Origin: Deltaproteobacteria bacterium
GTDB taxonomy: Bacteria > Desulfobacterota > DSM-4660 > Desulfatiglandales > B25-G16
Reading direction: 5' to 3'
Assembly: GCA_019308645.1 (NCBI GenBank)
Contig: JAFDHR010000003.1
Coordinates: 1-35,872, forward strand
DNA length: 35,872 nt
This document shows positions 26,133-35,596 of the stretch, in pieces; within the stretch, counting starts at the first letter, position 1, and every line of letters begins with the position of its first letter. Below the pieces are notes generated by a model that searched no databases, was not told where the DNA came from, and saw nothing but the letters and a program-made list of their open reading frames with translations. A program made the position numbers and the translations under genes.

Positions 26133-26402
26133 CTACAGGCTTTCTTTTAATTCCTTACCCGGGCGAAATCTGACAACCTTACTAGCTTTAATTTGAATCG
26201 CTGCACCAGTCTGTGGGTTTCTCCCGGTTCTTGCTTTTCTATTGACTACCACAAAGGTTCCGAACCCGGCTAAGGGAAGTTTACCCTCTTTTTTAATGGT
26301 GTTTTTTGCAGCAGTAAGAAATGAGTTCAAGGCTCTTTCCGAATCGGCCTTTGTTAAACCTGCGCCATTAGCTATCGCTGATATTAATTCTGATTTTGTC
26401 AT
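26133..26402 (-). CDS. HU-family DNA-binding protein
   Basis: This 89-residue HU/IHF fold protein bends DNA. It begins MTKSELISAIANGAGLTKADSERALNSF and has the DNA-binding arm GRNPQTGAAIQIKASKVVRFRPGKELKE. I place the start at the ATG 26402, because AGGAGG lies 9 bases before it and directly abuts an earlier in-frame GTG at 26411. The protein is most likely a nucleoid protein of the HU type. A 700-base gap with a GC-rich repeat separates it from gmhA. Confidence 0.95.
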   Translation of the reverse strand: MTKSELISAIANGAGLTKADSERALNSFLTAAKNTIKKEGKLPLAGFGTFVVVNRKARTGRNPQTGAAIQIKASKVVRFRPGKELKESL

Positions 26403-27097
26403 GAGTTTCACCCTCCTATATTATTTGTTATTAAATGCCAAAGGTACTTCCCCTTATTACTATTACTTTCTCCCCCCCTTTCCTTATATATTTTCTGAGA
26501 TAATTTCTTTTAAAAGATAGATAGGTACATTGTCTAATAATTACGGGTGTTACTTAGGCGATTGACCCTGTTGCTTCCTCTCGGCCATGAGCCTGTCGAG
26601 AGCCCCTCGGCCTTGAGACATGTCGGCGAGCTCATGTCGAGCCGCTCAGGGCCGAAAGGCCTCCAGGTCGAACGACTCAAGGCCGAATGGCGCTTCGGGG
26701 TTATTGATAAAAGAAACATTGCATTCAGCATGGAGGTGCCATCCACATTTAGTTTCTCAGGAGATATGAATACCTTCTTAAAATGCATATAAACAAAGCA
26801 ATGAGGAGTTCTTAGCATAGTGAAGTATCATTTTCAATAAAAAATTCTGTAATTTTAGAAATTTTTTTTTGGCTTATATCATAGCATGAGTTAAATATTT
26901 AAATTCCTAATATTAGCAAATAGATACTATAATTACTTAAATTAATTTATGAATAAATAATTTTTTAGATTTTAATTAGTGAGATAGGAGTAAATCCAAA
27001 AGTAAATCCAGTATTGACAAATGTGTGTTGAGATTATAGTTTTAAAAACATTATCTGCGATAGGAAATGTATAGCCACAAGATAACGAGGCACAGTA
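26403..27097. other. 695-base gap: GC-rich repeat island and AT-rich stretch
   Basis: Bases 26575-26700 are GC-rich, unlike the flanks, and consist of CTCGGCC, GTCGAG and AAGGCCGAA words in both orientations, for example CTCGGCCTTGAG against CTCAAGGCCGA. From 26820 to 27000 the sequence is very AT-rich. No convincing gene was found; the short open frames here have no recognised family. Confidence 0.55.
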
Positions 27098-27664
27098 ATG
27101 GAAAAGATTATTAGAAGAGTAGCCAAAGAAAGCCAGACAATTCAGGAGACTTTTATTAGAAAAAATACCTCCCCATTGATAGATTGTGCTGAATATATAT
27201 CGAAAGCCTTTAAAAATCACAGAAAGCTTATGCTGTGTGGTAATGGGGGCAGTGCAGCTGATGCCCAGCATATTGCGGCAGAATTTGTTAACAGGTTTCT
27301 ATTAGATCGCCATCCCTTGCCAGCCCTGGCACTCACCACTGATACGTCTATTATTACAAGTGTAGCCAATGATTACAGCTATGAAAAAATCTTCTCTAAG
27401 CAGATTCAGGCCCTTGGTGTTGAAGGAGATATATTGCTTGCTATTTCAACGAGTGGCGACTCAAAAAATATTCTTTCCGCCATAAGGACTGCCAAAGAGA
27501 AGGGTTTATATACCATTGGCCTTATAGGAGGAAATGGCGGGAAAATGCTCACATTAGTAGATTTATCCTTACTGGTTGAAAGCAACGAGACCCCTCGCGT
27601 TCAGGAAACCCATATTTTGGCAGGACACCTAATCTGTGAATTAGTTGAGCATATACTTTTTTAA
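27098..27664 (+). CDS. gmhA: Phosphoheptose isomerase (GmhA-like SIS-domain protein)
   Basis: This 188-residue SIS-fold enzyme converts sedoheptulose 7-phosphate to D-glycero-D-manno-heptose 7-phosphate, the first step to LPS heptose. Motifs are the SIS phosphate loop GNGGSAADAQHIAAEF, the TTDTSI segment and the second loop AISTSGDSKNIL with later GGNGGKM. The terminal ETHILAGHLICELVE helix carries the active H and E. A GAGG ribosome site lies about 9 bases before the ATG. Family length is typical (about 190). It suggests an outer membrane with LPS. Confidence 0.93.
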   Translation: MEKIIRRVAKESQTIQETFIRKNTSPLIDCAEYISKAFKNHRKLMLCGNGGSAADAQHIAAEFVNRFLLDRHPLPALALTTDTSIITSVANDYSYEKIFSKQIQALGVEGDILLAISTSGDSKNILSAIRTAKEKGLYTIGLIGGNGGKMLTLVDLSLLVESNETPRVQETHILAGHLICELVEHILF

Positions 27665-27693
27665 GAAAATATCTTCATGATACCTAGGTTAAG

Positions 27694-27870
27694 CGGTTCA
27701 AGGTTCAGGGTTAAGCAATATCAACTTCCCAACTTACAAGGAGTTATAGGGTATCCAGCAACGCATATCATTTCACCCATTGGGTGATTCAACTGTCTGG
27801 AAACACGCCGCAATGAACTGTGGCACAATGCCTTTACAACCTTGAACCTTGAACTGTGAACCTAGAACCG
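27694..27870. repeat. Fold-back repeat (CGGTTCAAGGTTCA type)
   Basis: The left arm 27694-27712 and right arm 27852-27870 match in inverted orientation at about 15 of 19 positions. A perfect inner hairpin TCACCCA-T-TGGGTGA lies at 27773-27787. Words are related to those in the bamC/bamD element. Confidence 0.65.
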
Positions 27871-27943
27871 ATCAATTTGGGCGATGAGAAAAATATATTA
27901 GTACAACTTTAAAATAGAGGGATAGTAAAGGAATGAATTAACA

Positions 27944-28903
27944 ATGAACAAATTTAAACCACTATCACTAAAAAATGTAAAAACGTATCCACTAAAAAAA
28001 AGGCAGAGCAAGGTATCGGTCAGGGATTTTGGATCAAAATGGATAGCAGGAAGCACAATGAGTCTTTGGCTTGAAAATCTGCCAAATATTTTAGCAGGAA
28101 ATGATCTTAGAAAATTAGTGAATCGATTGCAAATAGCCGTAAAGGAAAAAAAGACTATTATACTAGCAATGGGGGCTCATACCATTAAGATTGGGTTAAG
28201 TCCGATAATTTTGGATTTGATGGAAAGGGGAATAATTACTGGCATTGCCATGAATGGTGCTGGCATTATACATGATTTGGAGGTGGCAATGGTTGGTGCC
28301 ACATCAGAAGATGTGGACAATGAACTCTCCGATGGTAAATTTGGAATGGCTGAAGAGACAGGAGAGTTTCTTAATAGTGCAATAAAGGAAGGGGCCAAAA
28401 AAGGGAGTGGATTGGGATATTCAGTTGGGAACAGCATTCTTAAGGCATCATTTCCTTATAGCAAGTTCAGCTTGTTAGCTGGAGCTGCGCGAATGAATAT
28501 TCCTCTTACAGTTCATGTGGCTATAGGCACCGATATTATACATTTCCATCCGGGTGTAGATGGATCTGCAATAGGAAAGACTTCACATCTTGACTTTCGA
28601 ATTTTTGCCTCATTGGTTTCACATCTTGATGGTGGTGTATATATTAATCTTGGTTCTGCGGTTATTTTGCCCGAAGTATTTTTAAAGGCACTTACCCTTG
28701 TCAGAAACCTTGGGTTTACTGTTAAAAAATTCACAACAGTGGATATGGATTTCATACGGCATTATAGGCCTATGACGAATGTAGTAAAGCGACCAACATT
28801 GGAAGGTGGTAAGGGATTTTCTCTCACTGGGCATAATGAGATAATGTTCCCCATGCTTGCAGCAGCCTTGATTGAAAGTTTGGAGAATAAGAAAATTTTG
28901 TAA
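27944..28903 (+). CDS. Deoxyhypusine synthase-like protein
   Basis: This 319-residue protein resembles the deoxyhypusine synthase fold in the blocks AMGAHTIKIGLSP, GIAMNGAGIIHDLE and GGVYINLGSAVILPEVFLKAL. Eukaryotic and archaeal deoxyhypusine synthase transfers butylamine from spermidine to a lysine of eIF5A. Bacteria lack that target, and bacterial homologues may make homospermidine or act on unknown substrates. The conserved Lys of the true enzymes could not be placed with confidence. It starts with AAAGGA about 12 bases upstream and is followed 22 bases later by ispF. The assignment is from remembered motifs only. Confidence 0.6.
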   Translation: MNKFKPLSLKNVKTYPLKKRQSKVSVRDFGSKWIAGSTMSLWLENLPNILAGNDLRKLVNRLQIAVKEKKTIILAMGAHTIKIGLSPIILDLMERGIITGIAMNGAGIIHDLEVAMVGATSEDVDNELSDGKFGMAEETGEFLNSAIKEGAKKGSGLGYSVGNSILKASFPYSKFSLLAGAARMNIPLTVHVAIGTDIIHFHPGVDGSAIGKTSHLDFRIFASLVSHLDGGVYINLGSAVILPEVFLKALTLVRNLGFTVKKFTTVDMDFIRHYRPMTNVVKRPTLEGGKGFSLTGHNEIMFPMLAAALIESLENKKIL

Positions 28904-28925
28904 TTAAAAGAGATGACACAAAGAG

Positions 28926-29402
28926 ATGTTCAGGATAGGATTTGGATACGATGTTCATGAGCTGGCTGAAGGAAGACCTTTGATTTTAGGTGGTGTTACA
29001 ATTCCATACATAAAAGGGCTACGAGGATATTCTGATGCCGATGTTTTGACTCATGCGGTTATTGATTCCATCCTCGGGGCCCTGGGAAAAGGTGATATTG
29101 GTCAGCATTTTCCGGATTTTGACCCTGCTTACAAAGGAGCCGACAGTCTTTTTCTTTTAAAAAAAGTTGTAGCCCTCGCTCAGGATGAAAAGTTTATCGT
29201 AAATAACCTTGATACCACTATTGTTGCCCAAAAGCCCAAATTAACTCAGTATTTAAATGTTATGAAGATGAATTTATCACGTGTTTTAGGTGTTGACGCT
29301 CATGTGGTAAACGTAAAAGCTACTACTACCGAAGGCCTTGGTTTTTGTGGCAGGGAAGAAGGATTAGCTGCATATGCAGTCGTCACGCTAAAACGCATAT
29401 GA
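28926..29402 (+). CDS. ispF: IspF, 2-C-methyl-D-erythritol 2,4-cyclodiphosphate synthase
   Basis: This 158-residue trimeric enzyme makes MEcPP in the non-mevalonate isoprenoid pathway. Landmarks are GFGYDVHELAEGRPLILGG (metal site D and H), the DADVLTHAVIDSILGALGKGDIGQHFPD helix-loop, and NVKATTTEGLGFCGREEGLAAYAV at the C terminus. Length is that of the family. The gene follows the deoxyhypusine synthase-like gene by 22 bases. ispD is not adjacent, and ispF is not fused. Confidence 0.97.
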   Translation: MFRIGFGYDVHELAEGRPLILGGVTIPYIKGLRGYSDADVLTHAVIDSILGALGKGDIGQHFPDFDPAYKGADSLFLLKKVVALAQDEKFIVNNLDTTIVAQKPKLTQYLNVMKMNLSRVLGVDAHVVNVKATTTEGLGFCGREEGLAAYAVVTLKRI

Positions 29403-29477
29403 TATGCTTTGAAACGTTATAATTAGCGCTTTTAGGTTCATTAATTGAAATTAAGTTTCAGAACCAGGGCAGTCATT

Positions 29478-29527
29478 GGAGTGATGGAGTATTGGAGTGT
29501 TGGGGCTTTCCATTCCTCCATTACTCC
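29478..29527. repeat. Fold-back GGAGT/ACTCC repeat
   Basis: GGAGTGATGGAGTATTGGA (29478-29496) and TCCATTCCTCCATTACTCC (29509-29527) are inverted copies matching at 16 of 19 positions. The gap between ispF and cysS (29403-29618) holds this repeat only. Confidence 0.7.
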
Positions 29528-29618
29528 AGCACCCCAGGAATGAACAATGGAAAAAGTGATTCACTTGATACAAAAACGCCATTTATGGGCGGGTATGGTA
29601 TAAATATAGGAACAATAC

Positions 29619-31070
29619 ATGTCTTTCACGTTGTATAATTCAGCAAGCCGGAAAAAAGAGGTATTTAAACCTATAAAAAATGATGAGGTTGGCATCTATG
29701 TGTGTGGAGTTACTGTCTATGATCTATGCCATATAGGGCATGCTCGTTCAGCAATTGTATTTGATGTCTTGGTGAGATATCTGAGGGCCAGGGGATTCAA
29801 GGTTACCTATGTCAGAAATTTTACCGATGTTGATGATAAAATTATTGAGAGGGCAAAAAAGACGGGTGAGGATACAGCTACCCTTGCAAAACGGCATATA
29901 GACGCCTTTTATGAGGATATGCTTTCCTTAGGTGTACTTGATGCAGATATAGAGCCTAAAGCCACAGAGCATATTGATGATATGATTGCTATGGTTAGGA
30001 CCCTGATTGAAAAAGGATTTGCCTACGTAGTTGATACTAATGTCTACTTTTCTGTTGAAAAATTTGATAGTTACGGACAACTTTCGGGTCGACAATTAGA
30101 GGATATGGTTGCTGGTGCTCGGATTGCTGTTGATGAGAAAAAGAAATATCCTATGGATTTCGTTCTGTGGAAAGGAACAAAACCAGGGGAGCCCAAATGG
30201 AAGAGTCCCTGGGGGGATGGAAGGCCAGGTTGGCATATAGAGTGCTCTGCTATGAGCTGCAAATATTTAGGGGCTAATTTTGATATTCATGGTGGTGGAA
30301 GGGATCTTCTATTCCCACACCATGAAAATGAGAGGGCCCAGGCAATGGCAGCCAATGGGGTCGATTTTGCAAATTACTGGGTGCATAACGGTTTTTTGAC
30401 AGTAGAAGGGGAAAAGATGTCTAAATCTCTGGAAAATTTTATTACGATACGAGATGCCCTTACGTTATATCATCCTCAAGAATTAAGGCTCTTTTTACTT
30501 TCCAAGCATTACAGGAGTCCATTGGATTTCTCTCGATCTGCCATGATGGAAACCAGATCAGGGCTTGTTAGGATATATAGGACCCTTCAGAGGGTAGAGG
30601 AAATAATCGGGCCGTATAAACATGATACAAACACTACGTTTTTATCTGATGTCGGTGACAATGATTTTAAGAATCGTTTTATCCATGTTATGGACGATGA
30701 TCTTAACACCGCAGCAGCATTGGGATTGGTTTTTGACAAAGTACGGGATATAAACAGGTTTATAGATTCACCAGCACAAAAACCAGATATTAAATCCCAG
30801 TTAGTAAAAGAAAGGGCGGATCTTCTTGACTGTAGTAAGGTATTAGGCCTGCTCGAAGAGGGACCAACTCAATTCGTTCAGGAGATAATAAAAGCTTCCC
30901 CTGAAGTTGAAACTGAAGAGATTGAGAAAATGATAAAGGAGAGAGATGAAGCAAGAAAGGCAAAAGATTGGGCCAGAGCTGATGCTATTAGAGAGGAACT
31001 GTCCGGAAAAGAGATTATTCTTGAAGATGGACCAAAGGGTACTATCTGGCGATTGAGGATAGAGGGGTAG
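29619..31070 (+). CDS. cysS: CysS, cysteinyl-tRNA synthetase
   Basis: This 483-residue class I aminoacyl-tRNA synthetase charges tRNA-Cys. The HIGH motif is HIGH at residues 38-41 (CHIGHARS), and the KMSKS motif is [12 protein letters not shown] near residue 268. The zinc site begins at C29 (YVCGVTVYD) and continues with the HIECSAMSC and HENERAQ regions. The C-terminal tail carries the [20 protein letters not shown] helix. The stop TAG shares its last base with the uvrB start (TAGTG), so the two are translationally coupled. Confidence 0.97.
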   Translation: MSFTLYNSASRKKEVFKPIKNDEVGIYVCGVTVYDLCHIGHARSAIVFDVLVRYLRARGFKVTYVRNFTDVDDKIIERAKKTGEDTATLAKRHIDAFYEDMLSLGVLDADIEPKATEHIDDMIAMVRTLIEKGFAYVVDTNVYFSVEKFDSYGQLSGRQLEDMVAGARIAVDEKKKYPMDFVLWKGTKPGEPKWKSPWGDGRPGWHIECSAMSCKYLGANFDIHGGGRDLLFPHHENERAQAMAANGVDFANYWVHNGFLTVEGEKMSKSLENFITIRDALTLYHPQELRLFLLSKHYRSPLDFSRSAMMETRSGLVRIYRTLQRVEEIIGPYKHDTNTTFLSDVGDNDFKNRFIHVMDDDLNTAAALGLVFDKVRDINRFIDSPAQKPDIKSQLVKERADLLDCSKVLGLLEEGPTQFVQEIIKASPEVETEEIEKMIKERDEARKAKDWARADAIREELSGKEIILEDGPKGTIWRLRIEG

Positions 31071-33079
31071 TGCAAAAATCTTCACCTTTTCAGCTCATCT
31101 CTCCGTTTGAACCGAAAGGCGATCAACAGCATGCTATTGATGCCCTCTGTAAAGGGATAAAAGAAGGAGTCAGGCATCTAGTATTGCTTGGTGTGACTGG
31201 CTCTGGAAAGACATTTTCCATAGCCAATGTTGTGGCGAGAGTACAAAATCCCACCCTTGTTATTGCTCCCAACAAAACCTTAGCTGCACAGCTTTATGGG
31301 GAATTTAAAAATCTTTTCCCACATAATGCAATTGAATATTTTGTAAGTTATTATGATTATTACCAACCTGAAGCGTATATTCCCCAAAGCGATACCTATA
31401 TACAAAAAGATGCCTCCATCAATGAGCAGATCGATAAGATGAGGCATTCGGCAACCAGATCCCTTCTGGACAGGGATGATGTTCTTATTGTTGCCAGTGT
31501 ATCCTGCATTTATGGGCTTGGTTCTCCTGAGGCCTATCATGGCATGCTTTTGTATGTAGAAAAAAGTGATTTGATACGCAGAGAAGATGTCCTGAAAAAA
31601 CTGGTGGAAATTCACTATGAAAGAAGTGATATTGATTTTCATCGCTCATCTTTTAGAGTCAGAGGTGATGTGGTGGATATCTATCCTGCATATGAGGATT
31701 ATTCCTGTATTCGGCTAACATTTTTCGGGGACCGCGTTGAAGGTATTCAGGAAATTGATCCTTTGACCGGTCATGTTATGCAGGGATTAAGCCGCGTGGC
31801 TATCTATCCTGCCAGTCATTATGTGACCACATTACCGAAAAGAGAAGAGGCTATCCGGAATATCAAAGAAGAATTAGCCAAACGGATCGAGTATTTTAAA
31901 AAGGAAAAAAAATGGATAGAGGCCCAAAGAATCGAGGAAAGAACCCTCTATGATTTGGAAATGATTCAAGAGATGGGTTATTGTCATGGGATAGAGAATT
32001 ATTCCCGGTATCTAAGCGGGAGGAAGCCTGGTGAGCCACCTCCAACATTGATTGACTATTTTCCGGATAATTCTCTTATTATCTTGGATGAAAGCCACAT
32101 TACCAATCCCCAACTCATGGGCATGTATAGAGGTGATAGATCAAGAAAAGAGACATTGGTTGAATTTGGTTTTCGTCTTCCCTCTGCCCTTGATAATAGG
32201 CCATTGAAGTTTGAGGAATTTCAGTCTCGCATTAACCAAATAATCTATGTTTCTGCCACTCCGGGCTCCTATGAATTAGATAATGTTTCCCATGTAATTG
32301 AACAGATTATCAGACCTACTGGCCTTATAGACCCGAAGATTTTAGTAAGACCGGCACACAGCCAGGTGGATGATCTTTTAGTCGCTATCAGGCAGGTTAT
32401 ACATAAGAGTCAGCGCGTTTTGGTTACCACTCTTACTAAACGCATGGCAGAGGATCTCACCGAGTATTATACTGAGTTAGGTATCAAAGCCAGATACCTC
32501 CATTCTGATATAACCACCATTGAAAGGACGGAGATTATTAGGGATCTGAGGATTGGAACATTTGATGTTCTTATAGGGATTAATCTTTTACGTGAAGGTT
32601 TAGATTTACCGGAGGTGTCGCTGGTGGCCATTTTAGATGCAGATAAAGAAGGTTTCCTGCGATCCGAGAGGTCTCTTGTTCAGACCTGTGGGAGAGCTGC
32701 CCGAAATGTGGATGGTACTGTTATCTTTTATGCTGATGAGATAACACCCTCCATGAAAATGGCAATTGATGAGACAAACAGAAGGCGGCGATTGCAGAAG
32801 AGATACAATGAAGTCAACGGAATTACCCCAGAATCTATTAAGAAAGACATCTCTGATATTCTGGGCTCTGTGTATGAAGCAGATTATGTAAGCATTCCCA
32901 ATGTTTCGGAGCCAGAGGAGGAATATATTTCTCTTGGTAATTTACCTAAGATGATTAAATCAATAAAGAAGGAAATGTTGAATGCAGCGAGAAGGTTAGA
33001 TTTTGAGGAGGCGGCCCGCTTGCGGGATCGATTATTTGTGTTGGAAAAAAAAGAACTGAGCTATAAAAATTCATCGTAA
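31070..33079 (+). CDS. uvrB: UvrB, excinuclease ABC subunit B
   Basis: This 669-residue DNA-damage recognition protein loads UvrC in nucleotide excision repair. It has Walker A GVTGSGKT at 41-48, the beta-hairpin [21 protein letters not shown], helicase motifs LDESH and QTCGRAARN, and a C-terminal UVR domain ([17 protein letters not shown]). It starts at a GTG overlapping the cysS stop by one base. The stop codon at 33077-33079 is the first base of a 10-bp inverted-repeat arm. Length and domain content are standard. Confidence 0.97.
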   Translation: MQKSSPFQLISPFEPKGDQQHAIDALCKGIKEGVRHLVLLGVTGSGKTFSIANVVARVQNPTLVIAPNKTLAAQLYGEFKNLFPHNAIEYFVSYYDYYQPEAYIPQSDTYIQKDASINEQIDKMRHSATRSLLDRDDVLIVASVSCIYGLGSPEAYHGMLLYVEKSDLIRREDVLKKLVEIHYERSDIDFHRSSFRVRGDVVDIYPAYEDYSCIRLTFFGDRVEGIQEIDPLTGHVMQGLSRVAIYPASHYVTTLPKREEAIRNIKEELAKRIEYFKKEKKWIEAQRIEERTLYDLEMIQEMGYCHGIENYSRYLSGRKPGEPPPTLIDYFPDNSLIILDESHITNPQLMGMYRGDRSRKETLVEFGFRLPSALDNRPLKFEEFQSRINQIIYVSATPGSYELDNVSHVIEQIIRPTGLIDPKILVRPAHSQVDDLLVAIRQVIHKSQRVLVTTLTKRMAEDLTEYYTELGIKARYLHSDITTIERTEIIRDLRIGTFDVLIGINLLREGLDLPEVSLVAILDADKEGFLRSERSLVQTCGRAARNVDGTVIFYADEITPSMKMAIDETNRRRRLQKRYNEVNGITPESIKKDISDILGSVYEADYVSIPNVSEPEEEYISLGNLPKMIKSIKKEMLNAARRLDFEEAARLRDRLFVLEKKELSYKNSS

Positions 33080-33185
33080 CTCAGCCACAAACCCGCCTGC
33101 CGTCCGGCGGGCAGGTTATCACTAATTATCACGAACAACTATTTAACAATATTTTATTTTCATTTGTGTCCATTCGTGGCTGAGT
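33079..33185. repeat. Inverted repeat flanking a conserved GC-rich sequence
   Basis: The outer arms ACTCAGCCAC (33079-33088) and GTGGCTGAGT (33176-33185) are perfect. Between them lies the GC-rich 24-base sequence at 33092-33115, identical to 8914-8937, with inverted CCTGCC/GGCAGG ends. The rest has CACGAACAA and TGTCCATTCGTGG words. Confidence 0.75.
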
Positions 33186-33194
33186 AGTGATAAT

Positions 33195-33446
33195 TCATCC
33201 ACTTTTTAACCCTACTATTTTTTCCAGGGTCCAGAGATCCTCATTGCGATTATATTTAATCAAATAGACCTTGTTATCGTTTGCTAATATTTTGAAATAG
33301 TCGTCGTTTATTCCATACCATTGGTCGATAATTTCTTCTACCCTTAATTTTCGCCCTCGAACTGTAAAATCAAGCGGCCTTTCATTCGCCTTATATCCTG
33401 AATAGCAACTAACATGGATAACCTTTAAACGTGAATCAATTTTCAT
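33195..33446 (-). CDS. Small conserved hypothetical protein
   Basis: This 83-residue soluble protein has no signal peptide or membrane segment. It has a CYSGYKANERPLDF start and the core RGRKLRVEEIIDQWYG and KVYLIKYNRNEDLWTLEKI. The core suggests a small beta-barrel, perhaps related to the DUF6504-like RGRxxxVxEIxxxW pattern. I do not recognise a function. It is transcribed toward uvrB and separated from the M23 gene by 85 bases. The start is the first ATG in frame. Confidence 0.75.
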   Translation of the reverse strand: MKIDSRLKVIHVSCYSGYKANERPLDFTVRGRKLRVEEIIDQWYGINDDYFKILANDNKVYLIKYNRNEDLWTLEKIVGLKSG

Positions 33447-33531
33447 ATATAATCAAGATCAATACACTTTCAGAGGTCAGTAAACAGCGGTCAACAAGAT
33501 TAAAAAATCTGAATACCGCTTTGCCAAAGCA

Positions 33532-34917
33532 TTATTTCTCGACAAGTTTTTCAACCATGCTTAGCTTTTTCTGAATGTTGTCCTTTATCCAGTGGGCGTC
33601 CCACCACTCTACTGGATTGACGGGAACACCGTGAACCAAAAAGCCAAAATGAAGATGATCACCCATTGCAAGACCTGTTGTACCAGTAACGCCAATAATG
33701 TCTCCCTTGTTGATGACTTGATCAACAGCTACATCAATGCTGCTTAAATGACCATACATGGTAAAGAGGCCCTCACCGTGATCAATAACTATTGCGAGGC
33801 CGTATATTCCGAGATCTTGCGCAAAAATAACTCTGCCAGTATTGGCAGCCTGAACAGGAGATCTGGCAAATGATGCCAGATCAATACCCATATGTAGCTG
33901 TCTGTCTACCACCTTATTTTTGTAATAGTAGGTTCTTTCATCACCAAATGTAGCCATTGTAGCGGCTTTTTTCATTCTTAGCCAGGGTCCATCCCACAAC
34001 ATTTCTTTACTTGGCGATTGGCAAAGTTTTTTTAATGAAGCGGAGTTTTCTTTTCTCAATGTTCTATTAATGAATAAAAATTTTTCAATATTACTGTCAT
34101 CTGGTTCAAATATGTCCGGGGAAAAAGAGGTAATTATGGCATCTAAGATTCGGTCTGATATCCTTATCTTATCTTTGCGAAAGCGTTTTTGCCTGATATG
34201 ATAGCGAAAGGCCGTTTTTATTTCATTATCAGCCATATCCTTTGCCCAGAGATACAACGCAGTATCTTTTTTTACATTGCAAGGGAACGCAAAATAACAG
34301 AGATATATTCCAGTATGAGGATCGTTATTAAATGGTACACCCTGAAAAAGTATGTCATTTATTAAAACACCACTCTCACGTGTATCAGCTGAGACTTTAT
34401 AACTGATGAGGCCAGAACCTCCTCTATTAATGTTATGGCTCCTACTGATAGCCGTCATTGATGGAGGAATTGTGTCCACTGTCATTTTATGTTCAAGTAT
34501 GGTGAGGTTCCCGTCGCCACCTCTCCTCTTAGAAAAATCGTGGATTTCGATGATAAGGTTTGCCTGTCCCTGCACCAGGTTTAATTGTTTTGGGTTTAAT
34601 GTAAATTCCCCATCAAATATATGGACTCCCTTTTTGTTTAATAGTCCTGTATAGGGAAAATCTTTTTTCAGGAGGGGAATCGCAGGGCCATCCTGTTTTA
34701 TGCTCACTTTTACGTCTCTTAATCCCATCTTTACGTCAGAAATCACTATATTAAAGGTAATACCTTGACTTATATACTCTGGTAAAGGAGTTAACTTAGC
34801 CAATGGTTTTTTGCCTTCAAAGATAGTCATCAAGAACCAGATAAAAATGATAAAAATAATAACAGTCGGCAACAGTGTGATAATCAACCGTGATTTTTTA
34901 TTCCTTGACTTTTTCAT
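33532..34917 (-). CDS. M23-family (LytM) peptidase, membrane anchored
   Basis: This 461-residue protein has an N-terminal transmembrane anchor at residues about 11-32 (IITLLPTVIIFIIFIWF). A long extracytoplasmic region with immunoglobulin-like beta strands spans to about residue 290. The C-terminal M23 domain has HMGIDLA (metal H and D) and DHLHFG (HxH), with GHLSS between. All zinc ligands of active LytM peptidases appear to be present, so it likely cuts peptidoglycan cross-bridges or activates septal amidases. The start ATG is preceded by AAGAAATGAAAAAG context with no strong ribosome site. Confidence 0.92.
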   Translation of the reverse strand: MKKSRNKKSRLIITLLPTVIIFIIFIWFLMTIFEGKKPLAKLTPLPEYISQGITFNIVISDVKMGLRDVKVSIKQDGPAIPLLKKDFPYTGLLNKKGVHIFDGEFTLNPKQLNLVQGQANLIIEIHDFSKRRGGDGNLTILEHKMTVDTIPPSMTAISRSHNINRGGSGLISYKVSADTRESGVLINDILFQGVPFNNDPHTGIYLCYFAFPCNVKKDTALYLWAKDMADNEIKTAFRYHIRQKRFRKDKIRISDRILDAIITSFSPDIFEPDDSNIEKFLFINRTLRKENSASLKKLCQSPSKEMLWDGPWLRMKKAATMATFGDERTYYYKNKVVDRQLHMGIDLASFARSPVQAANTGRVIFAQDLGIYGLAIVIDHGEGLFTMYGHLSSIDVAVDQVINKGDIIGVTGTTGLAMGDHLHFGFLVHGVPVNPVEWWDAHWIKDNIQKKLSMVEKLVEK

Positions 34918-35019
34918 TTCCTCTATTTAACCCTAATTTATTAATGGAGCTATATTTCAGATTGGCATATCTTTGGCTATGAGATCGCTTTTGTCAATAC
35001 TTTTTTATAAGAGATTCTA

Positions 35020-35487
35020 ATGTATAAAAAAACTCACATTGGTGTTGTTGGTGCAGGGGAATGTTCTCCGGAAATCTATAAGGTAGCAAATGAATTAGGT
35101 CATCTTATTGGAAAAAATGACTGGGTTCTTTTCTGTGGAGGCCTGGGCGGGGTTATGGAAGGGGTAGCAAAGGGGTGTTATAAATCGGGTGGTATGACCG
35201 TGGGAATACTGCCGGGAAACGAGAAGGATTCAGCCAATCCTTTTATAATGTTGCCTATTGCAACAGGTCTGGGCGAAGCAAGAAATTTACTGATAGTCAA
35301 GTCTTCCGATGTGGTTGTAGCCATTGCAGGCGGCTTCGGAACGTTATCAGAGATAGGTTTTGCCCTAAAGATTGGAAAGCCAGTGATAGGTCTTAAGACC
35401 TGGCCGAATATTGATGGGATCGATTACGTAGAAACACCTGAGCAGGTTATTGATATTATAGTCAAAAATTTATCAATGCTACCATAG
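35020..35487 (+). CDS. LOG-like/TIGR00725 family Rossmann protein
   Basis: This 155-residue protein has the LOG-family fold, with GGLGGVMEGVAKG and AGGFGTLSEIGFALKIGKP. The second motif includes the GGxGTxxE signature of LOG phosphoribohydrolases and the related DprA-like proteins. The TIGR00725 group has no firmly established activity. It begins MYKKTHIGVVGAGECS; the initiation site has AAGAGA about 9 bases upstream. It is 103 bases from the divergently transcribed M23 gene. Confidence 0.85.
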   Translation: MYKKTHIGVVGAGECSPEIYKVANELGHLIGKNDWVLFCGGLGGVMEGVAKGCYKSGGMTVGILPGNEKDSANPFIMLPIATGLGEARNLLIVKSSDVVVAIAGGFGTLSEIGFALKIGKPVIGLKTWPNIDGIDYVETPEQVIDIIVKNLSMLP

Positions 35488-35596
35488 AAGAAGAAAGGTG
35501 TTATCGTCCTGGTCACTTATTCCAAGGGAATACTAAATTTCATATCTGTTGAGGTACTCTTTGTTATCTCTGGGGTTTATTTGATGAATAAAATGT

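Noticed and set aside
26547..26792. 81-residue plus-strand frame and 94-residue minus-strand frame over the GC-rich repeat
   Set aside because: Both run through an inverted-repeat island with no family similarity or ribosome site and are likely chance frames.
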